The notes under the pieces are model-generated. The model searched no databases. It saw only the letters and a program-made list of their open reading frames with translations, and was not told the origin of the DNA. DNA of 49,069 nt from Gnetum montanum. Taxonomy: Eukaryota > Streptophyta > Gnetopsida > Gnetales > Gnetaceae. A program made the translations under genes and the position numbers. Location: positions 1-49,069 of the forward strand of contig MNCI01026225.1 in assembly GCA_015680685.1 (NCBI GenBank), in the 5' to 3' direction. Below, in pieces: positions 23,901 to 33,405 of this stretch (position 1 is the first letter of the stretch; the number at the start of each line of letters is the position of its first letter).

Positions 23901-25260
23901 GGAGGAGAACCCACTATCTGATATGTGTCTTGATGAACTCCTCTTTGCTATTGATATAACTAAATAAGTGCCCAATGAGCCTAAATAATATGATGGCCTT
24001 CTCACCTATCTTCTCACTTAGGAGATGCCATAAGGGTTGGATCACTAGAAGAAACAACAATTTCTTGACTAAGTGAAGCGCTTCATAAAGATCAACAAAC
24101 ACCTCTATAAGATGTGTGCCAATGGCCTAGTTTGATGGTATGTCCCTAATTTTTATGAACTACACATTCTCTAGGATGCTCATGAAGGTCCTTATGGNGA
24201 ACTACACATTCTCTAGGATGCTCATGAAGGTCCTTATGGGCGCCACTATGCTAGGAGATGCATAGCCATTAAAATCCCAATGGCAGGGTACTATTGGCCA
24301 ATAATCTTTAGGGATGCTCATCAATATGTCCACTCTTGTGAATGTTACTAATAGGATGGTGGAATTACTACTCAAATGGAGGAACCTCAACAATGTTCTC
24401 AACCACTAGAACCTTTTGACATCTAGGGCATTAATTTCATGGCTCACATCACTCACATGTTAAATGGAAAGGCATACATGATAGTTGCTATTGACTATTG
24501 TATGAAATGGGTAGAAGTAGCAACCATCACTAACTGTACATCTTCTACTACAACTCAATTTGTATAATAAAATGTTGTAAATAGGTTTGGTGTGCCATGT
24601 GCATTAATTTCTAATAATGGAACTTAATTTATAGGAACTACTTTTCAAAAGCTCATGTAATGCCTAGGGGTGAACATAAACTCACAACACCCTACCATTC
24701 CCAAGCCAATGAACAAGCTGAGGTTACCAATAGGGAAATCACAGAGATTCTAAGAAGAACTGTTAGCACATATAGGAAATATTGGAGCATGAAACTCAAT
24801 ATACCCTTTGGATCTACCGCTCAACATGGAAACTTTCTATACGCTACTCTCCCTATGAGATTATGTATGAAAAATAACCAACACTTCCTATTCAATCCAA
24901 TCTCTGTACACTTTTAATAGCCTATGACCTTGACCTTGACTTGCGTCTAGCACAAAAAGAAAGATTAATGAATCTCAACTTGTAGACAAAAATTGATTGG
25001 TGGCCCTATCATCCAATGAGTTGTATATGGCATTCAACAAAAAATGCCATAACCTTAGAATTAGGAAAGTTAAGTTTCAACCAAGAGATAAGGTTCTCTA
25101 TTGGAATCCCACATATATACCTCAATGAACTAAGTTCCAAAAATTTTGGCAATAATCTTATATAATTTATGAAACTTTTCCTTCTAGGGCCATGATGATC
25201 TACAAACCTAAGAGCCTAGACAAGAAATAGCTATTCAACATACAATAAGTCAAACCCTTC
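23900..25260 (+). pseudogene. Integrase of element B with both catalytic Asp codons changed
   Basis: The N-terminal zinc region keeps HEGPYG and CECY. In the catalytic core the first Asp position (the GIDFM motif of relatives) reads GINFM, Asn codon 24433-24435. The second (ISDxG) reads ISNNG, Asn codon 24613-24615. Both are G-to-A transitions. The core continues to TPYHSQANEQAEVTNREI (about 24690), and the C-terminal part reads RDKVLYWNP (about 25085). A 41-bp artefactual duplication around the N at 24198 lies inside. This integrase could not be active. Confidence 0.8.
24157..24239. repeat. 41-bp duplication around a single N (assembly artefact)
   Basis: Bases 24157-24197 and 24199-24239 are identical and separated by the N at 24198. 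The integrase frame needs only one copy. Confidence 0.9.
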
Positions 25261-25289
25261 CACAAACATAATCTAACAAATACAACAAA

Positions 25290-26897
25290 TACCTCATCAA
25301 ATGGACAACCATGCTCAATATTTTAGATATCCTTCTTTCAACTCAGTCATGGATGAGATAGCCATCCATGTTAATTATATAAGCAACTCCTTAGCTTTTC
25401 ATCTTTTTGTTTTACACCTTGTTACTTTTACAGCTTTTTGTTTTGCACATTCTTTATTTTACATCTTCTTTTTTTCATGTTATTAATCTTTTATAATTTT
25501 ATTTTACAAAATCATTAGTACATTTTCTATTTCTTGAATATTTTACACTTTCTTTTATATTTTTTTTATCTGAATGTGATTTTCTATCCTTTTTTTAATA
25601 AGTGCCAGGCATAGTGATAATTCATTGCTCGATGGTGGTATGTACTATTTAGTTATTTGATTTTTGGTGTCTGGATTCTAGCTTTGAATTTTGATACTAA
25701 TAATTAGGACATGGTTTCTTTTCATACAACAAGCAGTGACTCCACAACATCGACCCATCCACAAACTCTATGGTTTTCCTTATTTTGAAAATGTGTATTT
25801 TCTTTTTCATTAATAAAACTTTAATAAATTTGTAACTTTGGTAGCTTTTAGATTTAGTATTCTTTGTACCTTTCGAGTTACTTGGGTGCATGTGTGTTTT
25901 CATAGATTTCTTACCATTTCATGTCAATAAATAAGAGAAAATTGAATAAGTCTTTGCATGGTGTGGTTCTCATCATGGGAATTCAAAGCACATCACTTAA
26001 ACAAAATAAACAAGCTATCATCACTAGTTATGGGACTAGAAATACATGTTATCCATGGCTGAAGGTTCCTTCTAACTAAGGCCCTTCCTCACTTCCTACT
26101 TCTCTTTTCTTCTCTAATAAGGAATGGTGGTTATTCTATGGAAGCACTCTTGTGTCTTAGGGGGGTGGATTGGTCTTAGAATGATGATGTGATGTTACAA
26201 AATGTGGTTGGTTTTCATTTGGACTAAGGAAGGATTTTATCAGGTCATTTAACCACAAATATTCACAAGGCACTTCATATGACCTTAATCAAGAACTCCA
26301 TTTTACTTCCTCTGTCATTGATCTATGCTTTCCATGTCTCACATCACTGTCAATTTCATGCTCTTATTTAATGTCCTAGTTTGATATGTTAAAATTCTTA
26401 GGTAGTCTCTTCTAGGTTTTTGTATTTAACTTTATATAACCATTAATCATCCATGGACCCATAGACTCCTTGGTTTAAAATTATTCAAGGGTAATAAAAG
26501 ACCTATACATGCTTTGGGGAGGATCCAATTGCATATCTTTTGGTTGGGTTAGTTAAGTTCTTTCCCTTAGACATTCTCATAATCAAACCCTTTTAAGTGT
26601 TTCATCAATGACATCCAATTATGCACATCTTCACATTTTTTTAGTGAAAACTTTTATTCTTACTATTGTGAATTCTTAAACGCTCTTCAAAAATTTCATC
26701 ACATTTGGAATTTTCCAAATTGTTAATGTTCTACTTATCTATTTTATCCTATTTATCAACTTTCCCACTAACACTATTAACTAAATATATCCACCATAAT
26801 GACAACCTAGTCAAGTGTTACCACCAATGAGACAAGGTACATCAAAGCTATATGTTACATATTGCATACTAATTTGTGATTCTATTGTGATTACAAT
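25290..26897 (+). other. Element B post-integrase non-coding region
   Basis: No convincing env or other gene. Pyrimidine-rich and AT-rich. Blocks match element C: about 25325-25370 with C 31465-31510, about 26050 with C 32010, and the words gctttggggaggatcca at about 26512 with C 32532. So C keeps this region although it has lost pol. Confidence 0.6.
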
Positions 26898-26964
26898 ACG
26901 ATATCGTGGCGAGGATGCGATATTGCGTATGCGATATCGCGGTGCACTAAATGGCAACTTATCA
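26898..26964 (-). repeat. Displaced first part of C's 5' LTR
   Basis: The minus strand starts TGATAAGTTGCCATTTAGTG at 26964 and matches the start of C's 3' LTR at 36493 (TGATGAGTCACCATTTAGTG), including the GATATC-rich block, and stops where C's right-hand 5' LTR part at 28619 begins. Together they give about 830 bases, the length of the corrected 3' LTR. Confidence 0.85.
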
Positions 26965-27450
26965 ATAACCATTTGGTATAGGACTAAAATAACTAATTAG
27001 GTGGTAAATGCATTAAATAGAGTTTTGAAGAGTCTTAGTCACTTTATCATCCAATTAGACTTCTATGATGTACTACAAGAGCAATCATAGCATGAAAATT
27101 GGTAAAGAGAGTTATAGCCATAGGTTTTAGTTGATGGACTAGTTATAATGGATGGGTAAGGTATACCCCAAAGAGATGATTGAATATGTATTATAATTGT
27201 TATATGATCTTAGATGTTGGGTGAGGCACATTTAAGTAGATATTAGATGCATTTTAGTAGTGAGGAGATGTATTGGAGTCACTGATGTACCTATTAATGG
27301 TTTAGTATGAAGAGAGATGTTGATGAAGATGTTTATCATTGCTTGATGTCCTAGCAGGTGAAAATAGTAGTAGTAATTCTATAGTTTGTTATACTTACAT
27401 GACATACTGATAGGGAAGTGGAAGATTGTATGAATGAATTTCATTGGCGG
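26965..27450 (+). pseudogene. Chromovirus E RNase H-integrase linker and integrase zinc-binding domain (inverted piece)
   Basis: The plus strand reads VVNALNRV (the VVADALSRK linker after RNase H), then LGEAHLSRY...MH...MKRDVDEDVYHCLMS.QVK, the HHCC zinc-binding region of chromoviral integrases, and finally the lead into the catalytic core with MNFIGG at the B insertion site. Its RT half lies on the minus strand at 37421-38640 and its C-terminal half on the minus strand at 17440-18075, so this piece alone is flipped. Confidence 0.75.
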
Positions 27451-27455
27451 GTTGC
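27451..27455. repeat. Right target-site duplication of element B (inverted)
   Basis: GTTGC here, GCAAC in original orientation, against ACAAC at 18076-18080. Confidence 0.6.
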
Positions 27456-28285
27456 TGATGAGTAGTAAGGTACCCCTATGCCCAATCATATGAATCACAA
27501 GTGTTCATGTGTGATCTGGTGAAATTTCATAGAGCTTAAGTTCTTAGTACATTGGTTCTAATACGTGAAATCTAATCAGAATGATCATTGTCTTTTTAAT
27601 TCCACTCATGAAGTATAAGCATATGGTTAAGTGCAATTGAGGTGTATGATTTTTATCATTTTGTATTTTATAAATTTTATCACCTAGAACAAGAATAAAG
27701 GGTAGAGTAATGTAATATCTAATTAAAATACTGCCTAGCTAGCCTAACACAAGTACATGTTTCCACTCCCCAGACACATCTTGAATGCATGTAGTGCTAC
27801 TGGGTTACCAAATATTAAGCACTTTTGGGTTACCAAATGCTACATGTATGCTCAAAGTGGTTGTGTTTGTGTTCATTAACAACTAGAAATTAATTTCTTA
27901 ATGAAAGTGCATCAATAATAAATGCATTAAAGGAAACATTAATCTATTCTCAATGCTACGAGGATTATCAAAAGGAATTCTCTTTATGCCCATCACACTA
28001 CTATGCTTAGGTACATCAATGCTCAAAGAAAGGTCCATACACACTTAGAACCTGCTAAAATAACTTAGATATATTATAACTTTGGAATAACTAAACTGCA
28101 AGGACTTCATTATTCTATGCAAAAACTAATGAAAAACTATCTCCAAATTATTAGCCCAAGTGCTATATTTATAGGCTGGCATATACCCTACAATACTAGA
28201 TATTTGACATCATGTCTTGGGCTCTAATATTAGGTATTTTATATCGAGGCTTCGATATTAGAGCTTATCAAAATATGATTCATCA
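27456..28285 (-). repeat. Element B 3' LTR, inverted
   Basis: 830 bases whose reverse complement runs TGATGAATCA...CTCATCA and matches 18081-18932 throughout, with the TATA box at 28166-28173 (minus). It is the only 3' LTR candidate for B. Confidence 0.85.
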
Positions 28286-28298
28286 TACCCCCACAACT
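28286..28298 (-). other. Polypurine tract of B (inverted)
   Basis: The minus strand reads AGTTGTGGGGGTA immediately before the LTR TGATGA. C has TCATGGGGGTA in the same place (36482-36492). This primes plus-strand synthesis in LTR elements. Confidence 0.7.
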
Positions 28299-28618
28299 AA
28301 ATGAAAACTCATCCTTGAGTAAAGAAGAGGAGGAAAAAATTCCTTAAAATATTGGGTAGGTATGGGATTATTGACTAACATATGAACTGATTCAAATGGA
28401 ACAAACAGGCTCTAAGTTCCCAAGTGTACTGAGTTACAATCTCTTACAAAAGTAGGTGTTCATGATAATAGAATTGAACACCCTAGACAAAATTGACATC
28501 CAACTCCTCTTGGTAGCTGAAGAGCAAGTTAGAAGATCCAACAATCATGAATGCTCCTCGTCATAAGGTGTTGTTGCTTATCCTTTGTTAAAGACAATCC
28601 TACTTCCAGTCCATACTT
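28299..28618 (-). other. Last internal bases of B (inverted), non-coding
   Basis: No frame is seen. It lies between the inversion's right edge and B's polypurine tract and should follow directly after 26897 in the original element. Confidence 0.6.
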
Positions 28619-29381
28619 TACGTGATATCATAATCTGTCTCCTCATTTATAAATAAGAGGAGTTAGTTATCAAGAGTAAGTAGGTAGGAAGTAAGTTAGT
28701 TTTAGTTTAAGTGTTTTAATTTCTTTCTCTCAACCCTTTTCCTCCCAGTGTATGCCCACAGTGTGGTGATTGTAATTGTACGACATCCTTTATTTGAGTG
28801 TAACATACTTGGACATGCACATGATCGGTAATAAAGATTGAGATTACTTCATCATTCTAGCATTCACTTAGTTTAATCATTTAATTAATTTTTATTTACT
28901 TCTTTCCTAGTTAATATCTTCTCACCCTTAAACTCATGTTAAAATGTGGGATGAGTACGACTTGATTACGAGCATTTAAGTGTCATTACTTGGTAACCTA
29001 GTAGCGTACCTAGGATCTATGCTTGGTAATCCCAGTGGTAGTCATGCACAAAGTCCAAGATGTGTACAGATAATCAAGGAACGGATGCTCATCACACTTA
29101 GGCTAGCTATATTCCTTCTCACCCTTTCTCCCTTAGCTTAGTTAATATTATCTTCCATTGCCTTCAGGAGTAGCATTAGGTTAGAAACACATCATACACC
29201 TTACTCTAGACTAAACCATATGTGATAAAGCCAATACTAGTCCAAGTGGGAAGATAGCAAACTGTGACCTAAGGCTAATTGTCTAGATGCCACAACTAGT
29301 CCATCTATGGAGTTCGACCAGATTGCATGTGTAACGCTTGTATTCATATGGTTGAGTGTAGGGGTACCTCGTCACTCATCA
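28619..29381 (+). repeat. Element C 5' LTR, main part
   Basis: Matches 36557-37415 of the 3' LTR. It begins abruptly at the inversion breakpoint, inside the GATATC block, and ends CACTCATCA. The TATA box is at 28648-28655. Confidence 0.85.
28648..28655 (+). promoter_or_regulatory. TATA box of C's 5' LTR
   Basis: TATAAATA followed by AGAGGAG, matching 36590-36597 in the 3' LTR. The upstream half of its U3 was carried off by the inversion. Confidence 0.65.
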
Positions 29382-29400
29382 TTGGTGTCGTTATCGGGGG
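29382..29400 (+). other. Primer binding site of C
   Basis: TTGGTGTCGTTATCGGGGG directly after the LTR. It differs from the Athila-type tRNA-Asp site mainly by transitions and is the best preserved of the three in the window. Confidence 0.75.
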
Positions 29401-29528
29401 TAGTGCTAGTTATCTAGATTAGTTATATCATACAAGGTCACTGTACAAGACTTAACAATATATCTTTTATGAAACAAAAATAATTATTATAAAAATTCAC
29501 ATACGAATTCACACACAGTTTCACAACC

Positions 29529-31520
29529 ATGCCTCTCCTACAAGACTATAATAATTCCACACCTAGTGAGGAAGTTCATTAGAGAACCAATGAATTATAT
29601 GACAATGAAGATTGGAGTACACAACCTGAAGTGGGGGTTTCTTATAAACATGAACAAAAGCAACTTCATCCCAATGCATGAAAGCATAACTTACCTGATG
29701 ACGATGAACCCCTACTGGCCACTACAAGATTAACGTAAATATAAGAGGCTGTTCAAATCTCCCATAGGAATTTTAAAGAGAGTTGTATACCCAGGCTCAA
29801 TTTAAAAAACTTTCCTAATTTCTCAGGAGGCTATGACTTAGATCCACAACAACATTTACACACCTTCTACAATTCCTGTACATGGAACAACATTGATAAC
29901 AGGTGGAAAAAACTCAAGCTCTTTCCTATGACACTCGTTGGCCCACAAAAGTATGGTATAGATCATTAAAACCAAATTCAATATGACATTGGCCAAAAAT
30001 GGTAGAACTATTTAATGAAAGATATCAAACCTATGCAAGAGTGTTAGCCTTGAGGAAACAAATCCAAGAGTGGAAACAAGCACAACATGAACCCTTGGAC
30101 ATGGCCTTAGAAAGATATTATGCACTGTTAAACAACTGTCCAAGCCATGGGTTCTCCAAGGAAAGGCTAATGTACCATATCATTGATGGGCTTGGCGATG
30201 CAATAAGAGAAACCCTAGGGATGTATGCCCAAGGTCAACTATACAAACTATGAACCCATCAAGTCCAAGAGCTTATTAAGTGGTTGGCAAAAGAAGAAGA
30301 AGAAATGGCTAGATGGGAGAGTGTTGAAAAACATCAACAGGACCAAAATCTCAACTTAACAAATCCATAATCACAAAAAGGAGAAATCAACCAATCTCAA
30401 GGTGGAAGAATCCTCTTTGGTAGTACAACAATCACTAGAGGAAGTTGAGGAAAAGATTAATAAGATGTTGGAATGGACATATAAAAAGTATGGAGAATAC
30501 ATCGATATCATTGGAGATAGTGTTTTGACAACCCAAGAAGTAGGAAAAAGTATCAGTAGACAATCAGAAAGAAGGGATAAGGAAAATAAGAGCTCAATTA
30601 TCAATCATACATATGAATGCAACATTTGCCTATACAATCACCCCAAGGGTCAATGCCCAATCTTGTTTCATCTACATGAACATTGGGGAAACATGTTACA
30701 CCCAGAGTTCATACAGAGATACTATGTTTGATCACAGTAGAAACAATCCCAGTTGTGGTGGAAGCCACCCCTAAACTGGAGACACCCTTGATATCATCTG
30801 AATCTAAATGCTTATCTAGTCCAATATCCTATTTCTCCAACTGGGTCAACATACTATATCTCACCGCATTACCATTCTCCTCAATACTATCAAACCATGT
30901 CCTCAACACCACCACCGTCTTATGCATCTTACACTTCTCCTAATTTTCAACATTTTCATCCTTTCCATTTTTCTACAATGCTACCAACTATTCCTAATGT
31001 GTCTACACCACAACAACAACCCACAAACGCTACTTATGCTACTATTACCAACAGCAGTGAGAGACCGCAACAACATTGAAGGCGTCCCTTCTTTAGAAAT
31101 GATCATAGGAAGGGACAACACAATTCCAAGGCCATTGCATCCTCCAACTTGGCACAAGTCCAACAATGTGGTGCACCCTTATCTTTGAACCTAATGCCTC
31201 ATGTTACTTCATCAAGGCCACCAATTAACACTCCAACACTCATTCAACCCAATGAACATAGGAATGGAGAGAGACAACCCGATCCTTGCATACTATCTTC
31301 CAGTCACAAACATCATAGTGGGTCAACTTCTTACCCAAGAACCACATCTTACAAATTTCCCCGATATGCTTACTATAATCAGGTGTGTGAACCCCAATGG
31401 GGTAAATATGACCAAGTCTGAATATTTTCAACATGCAAGGATTCTCATCTTCCATTTACTAATCCTTTCCATCCTCAATCATTTAGTTATGGAGGATATC
31501 CCCCATTTTAATAACAAGTA
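29529..31520 (+). pseudogene. Gag of element C
   Basis: The likely start is the ATG at 29529 (MPLLQDYNNSTPSEEV). A DDDEPLLA stretch precedes the gag core at 29800-30250 (NRWKKLKLFPMTLV, LFNERYQTYARV, HIIDGLG, LGMYAQGQL), clearly homologous to B and D. A Lys/Glu-rich segment (30402-30600) leads to a zinc-region relic CNICLYNHPKGQC (about 30617-30655) and a Pro/Thr/Gln-rich tail. At least two frameshifts separate the 29529, 29999 and 30402 segments. There is no protease after it, unlike in B and D. Confidence 0.75.
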
Positions 31521-32936
31521 GGATTAATAAATATTTTTCATTTTCTTTCATTTTTCAACTTCTTGTTTTGGTTTTGGTCTTTTTGGTATTTTTTTCTTTT
31601 TACAAGTAATCTCGTCTACTAATAAAACACTCATGTGGATCGTTGGTTTAGGTGTGTTCTATGTTATCAAGTCTTAAGTGATCAATTATGTGGATAGTGA
31701 GCCCATTACACCCACTCATCCATTCTACAAATAAGAGGTTCTATTCAAGGGTACAGTGATATTCTTGACATTCTTAAAAATTAAAATTAATTTTTTGTTC
31801 ATTGTACCTAGAATGAAGAAGGATGGACCAAGAGGGAATGATTAGGATGTGACATCAAGGGGACTTAAGGATTCTCTTTGGTGACCTTTGTGAGAGTTAT
31901 CATGCAATATGGTTGTACTAAGATCCTTATAGATCTAATGAAAAATGGGAGTAAGAGTAATCAAAAGGGCACTCAAAGATCCAATGCTATTCTAGGGGGT
32001 CCCACTGGAAAGACATGCACCCATGCTTGAAGGTTGGTGGCTTCTCTAGATTCAGCAATCAGAAAAAAAGAAGAGAAAAAAACAAGACAAAAAGAAAAGT
32101 GCCACAAAACAAAAATCACTCCTCCATTGAATAAAATGCCAAGTGATCGTATGCCTTGTTGTTATGGTACTGTCATAGTTGTTCATCATGGGATGGAAGA
32201 ATGCGATGTTACTGATTAGAAGAATGGACTTGGTCCTGATCTTGGAACAATAGGTTAATGACACATTAATCATGCTTTACACGCAGGATTCACTGTGCCC
32301 TGGGTCAGTTACCTCATGTCCCAATCTCTACAACCCCTTTATATAGTTCATCTCATCTCACTATTCATGTAATTGTAGCTTTTGTCATGTGTAACATAGA
32401 TTTCTAACCTCATTACAGTGATATTTACATGTGTGTGTTTGGTGGAATTAGTAAGGATTACATTTAACCCTTCTAGTGCCCATGGACACTTTTAAGTGTG
32501 GTTACACAAGGGCATTATAGGTTGAAACCTGCTTTGGGGAGGATCCACTTGTATAATCTTTTGTAATTTTCACTTATGACATAGCTCACACACACCATTT
32601 CTTACCCTCAGCCTATGTTTAATAACATTCTTTCCCTTATTACTACCCCTCCAAATTCCAATGTTCCTATGTACCATTACATAGCCTTTTCCTCCCATCC
32701 AAGGTCCTTATTGATAAAATCCACATCATTGTAATTAATTGTGCCTTTCGAATTAATGGAATTACCCTAGCAACATTTAACATGTGCCACATGTCCTTGC
32801 TTTCATATTTTATTTTACAAAAAAAAACCTAAAAATTCAATTTTTCCCTCAGGCCTAAAACATCGCTCTACGATATTGCGGCCAATGTGATATCACATAT
32901 GTGATGTATCGTATGTGATATTGCATCCTATAAACC
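31521..32936 (+). other. Non-coding region of C homologous to B's post-integrase region
   Basis: No gene of note. Short blocks match B in the same order (see B's 25290-26897 entry). The last 80 bases before the internal TATA box are rich in GATATC and GATATTGC words like those of the LTR U3. Confidence 0.55.
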
Positions 32937-32944
32937 TATAAATA
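32937..32944 (+). promoter_or_regulatory. Internal TATA box of element C
   Basis: TATAAATA preceded by gatattgcggcc, the perfect palindrome gtgatatcac (about 32888-32897) and gtgatattgca. This resembles the U3 of C's own LTR (36530-36575). It points at the accessory frame starting at 33406; the assembly gap lies between. Confidence 0.5.
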
Positions 32945-32950
32945 GGCGAC

Positions 32951-33095
32951 NNNNNNNNNNNNNNNNNNNNNNNNNNNNNNNNNNNNNNNNNNNNNNNNNN
33001 NNNNNNNNNNNNNNNNNNNNNNNNNNNNNNNNNNNNNNNNNNNNNNNNNNNNNNNNNNNNNNNNNNNNNNNNNNNNNNNNNNNNNNNNNNNNNNN
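32951..33095. other. Assembly gap, 145 N
   Basis: Unknown bases between the internal TATA box and the accessory gene. The text after the gap, acttagtcatggggg, recalls the polypurine-tract context at 36477-36490, so an LTR-like segment could be hidden here. Confidence 0.95.
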
Positions 33096-33405
33096 AACTT
33101 AGTCATGGGGGAGGGACACCTACCGAATAACACCTACCTTTTTGGAATTTATCATCACCCAAAGGACATTATCTAGGGTAATTAGCTATAACATTTAGAA
33201 TAATTATGCCAAAAAAATCATTCAATCCCTTTAGGTACACCGGGAAATTAAAATTGGAAAAAACCTAAGTAAAATGGACCCATCATTACAATCTTTCGGG
33301 TAATATCACATGGAGATAAAACAAATTAATTAATTAAGATAAGAAGTAAGGTATAAATTAACCTCAAAAACAACTTTACTAATGCTTAGCCCCATGTGAT
33401 TGCAG

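Larger units (their letters stand above)
18081..26897 (+). mobile_element. Element B: Athila-like Ty3/gypsy retrotransposon (main part)
   Basis: 5' LTR, tRNA-Asp-type primer site, gag, protease, RT, RNase H and integrase follow in standard order on the plus strand, then about 1.6 kb of non-coding sequence. The last 0.33 kb, the polypurine tract and the 3' LTR now lie inverted at 28618-27456. The original length would be about 10 kb. It is inserted in the integrase of chromovirus E. All genes carry stop codons, so it cannot supply functions today. Confidence 0.8.
26898..28618. other. 1.7-kb inverted segment spanning the B/E/C junctions
   Basis: Everything in this interval is on the wrong strand relative to its parent element: the first about 67 bases of C's 5' LTR (26964-26898), an E integrase piece (26965-27450), B's 3' LTR (27456-28285), B's polypurine tract and B's last 333 bases. 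Both ends fall next to GATATC palindromes (26900-26906 and 28624-28629). Treating the segment as flipped reconciles all three elements. Confidence 0.85.

Noticed and set aside
25301-25486. An env-like gene after B's integrase
   Set aside because: Only a 61-codon run in pyrimidine-rich sequence; no signal peptide plus transmembrane layout, and C keeps the same region without a frame.
26898-28618. A separate minus-strand element with its own LTR between B and C
   Set aside because: It would leave B without a 3' LTR, C without its LTR start and E's integrase on the wrong strand; one inversion explains all.
32936-33133. Minus-strand frame across the N gap
   Set aside because: Open only because Ns contain no stops.
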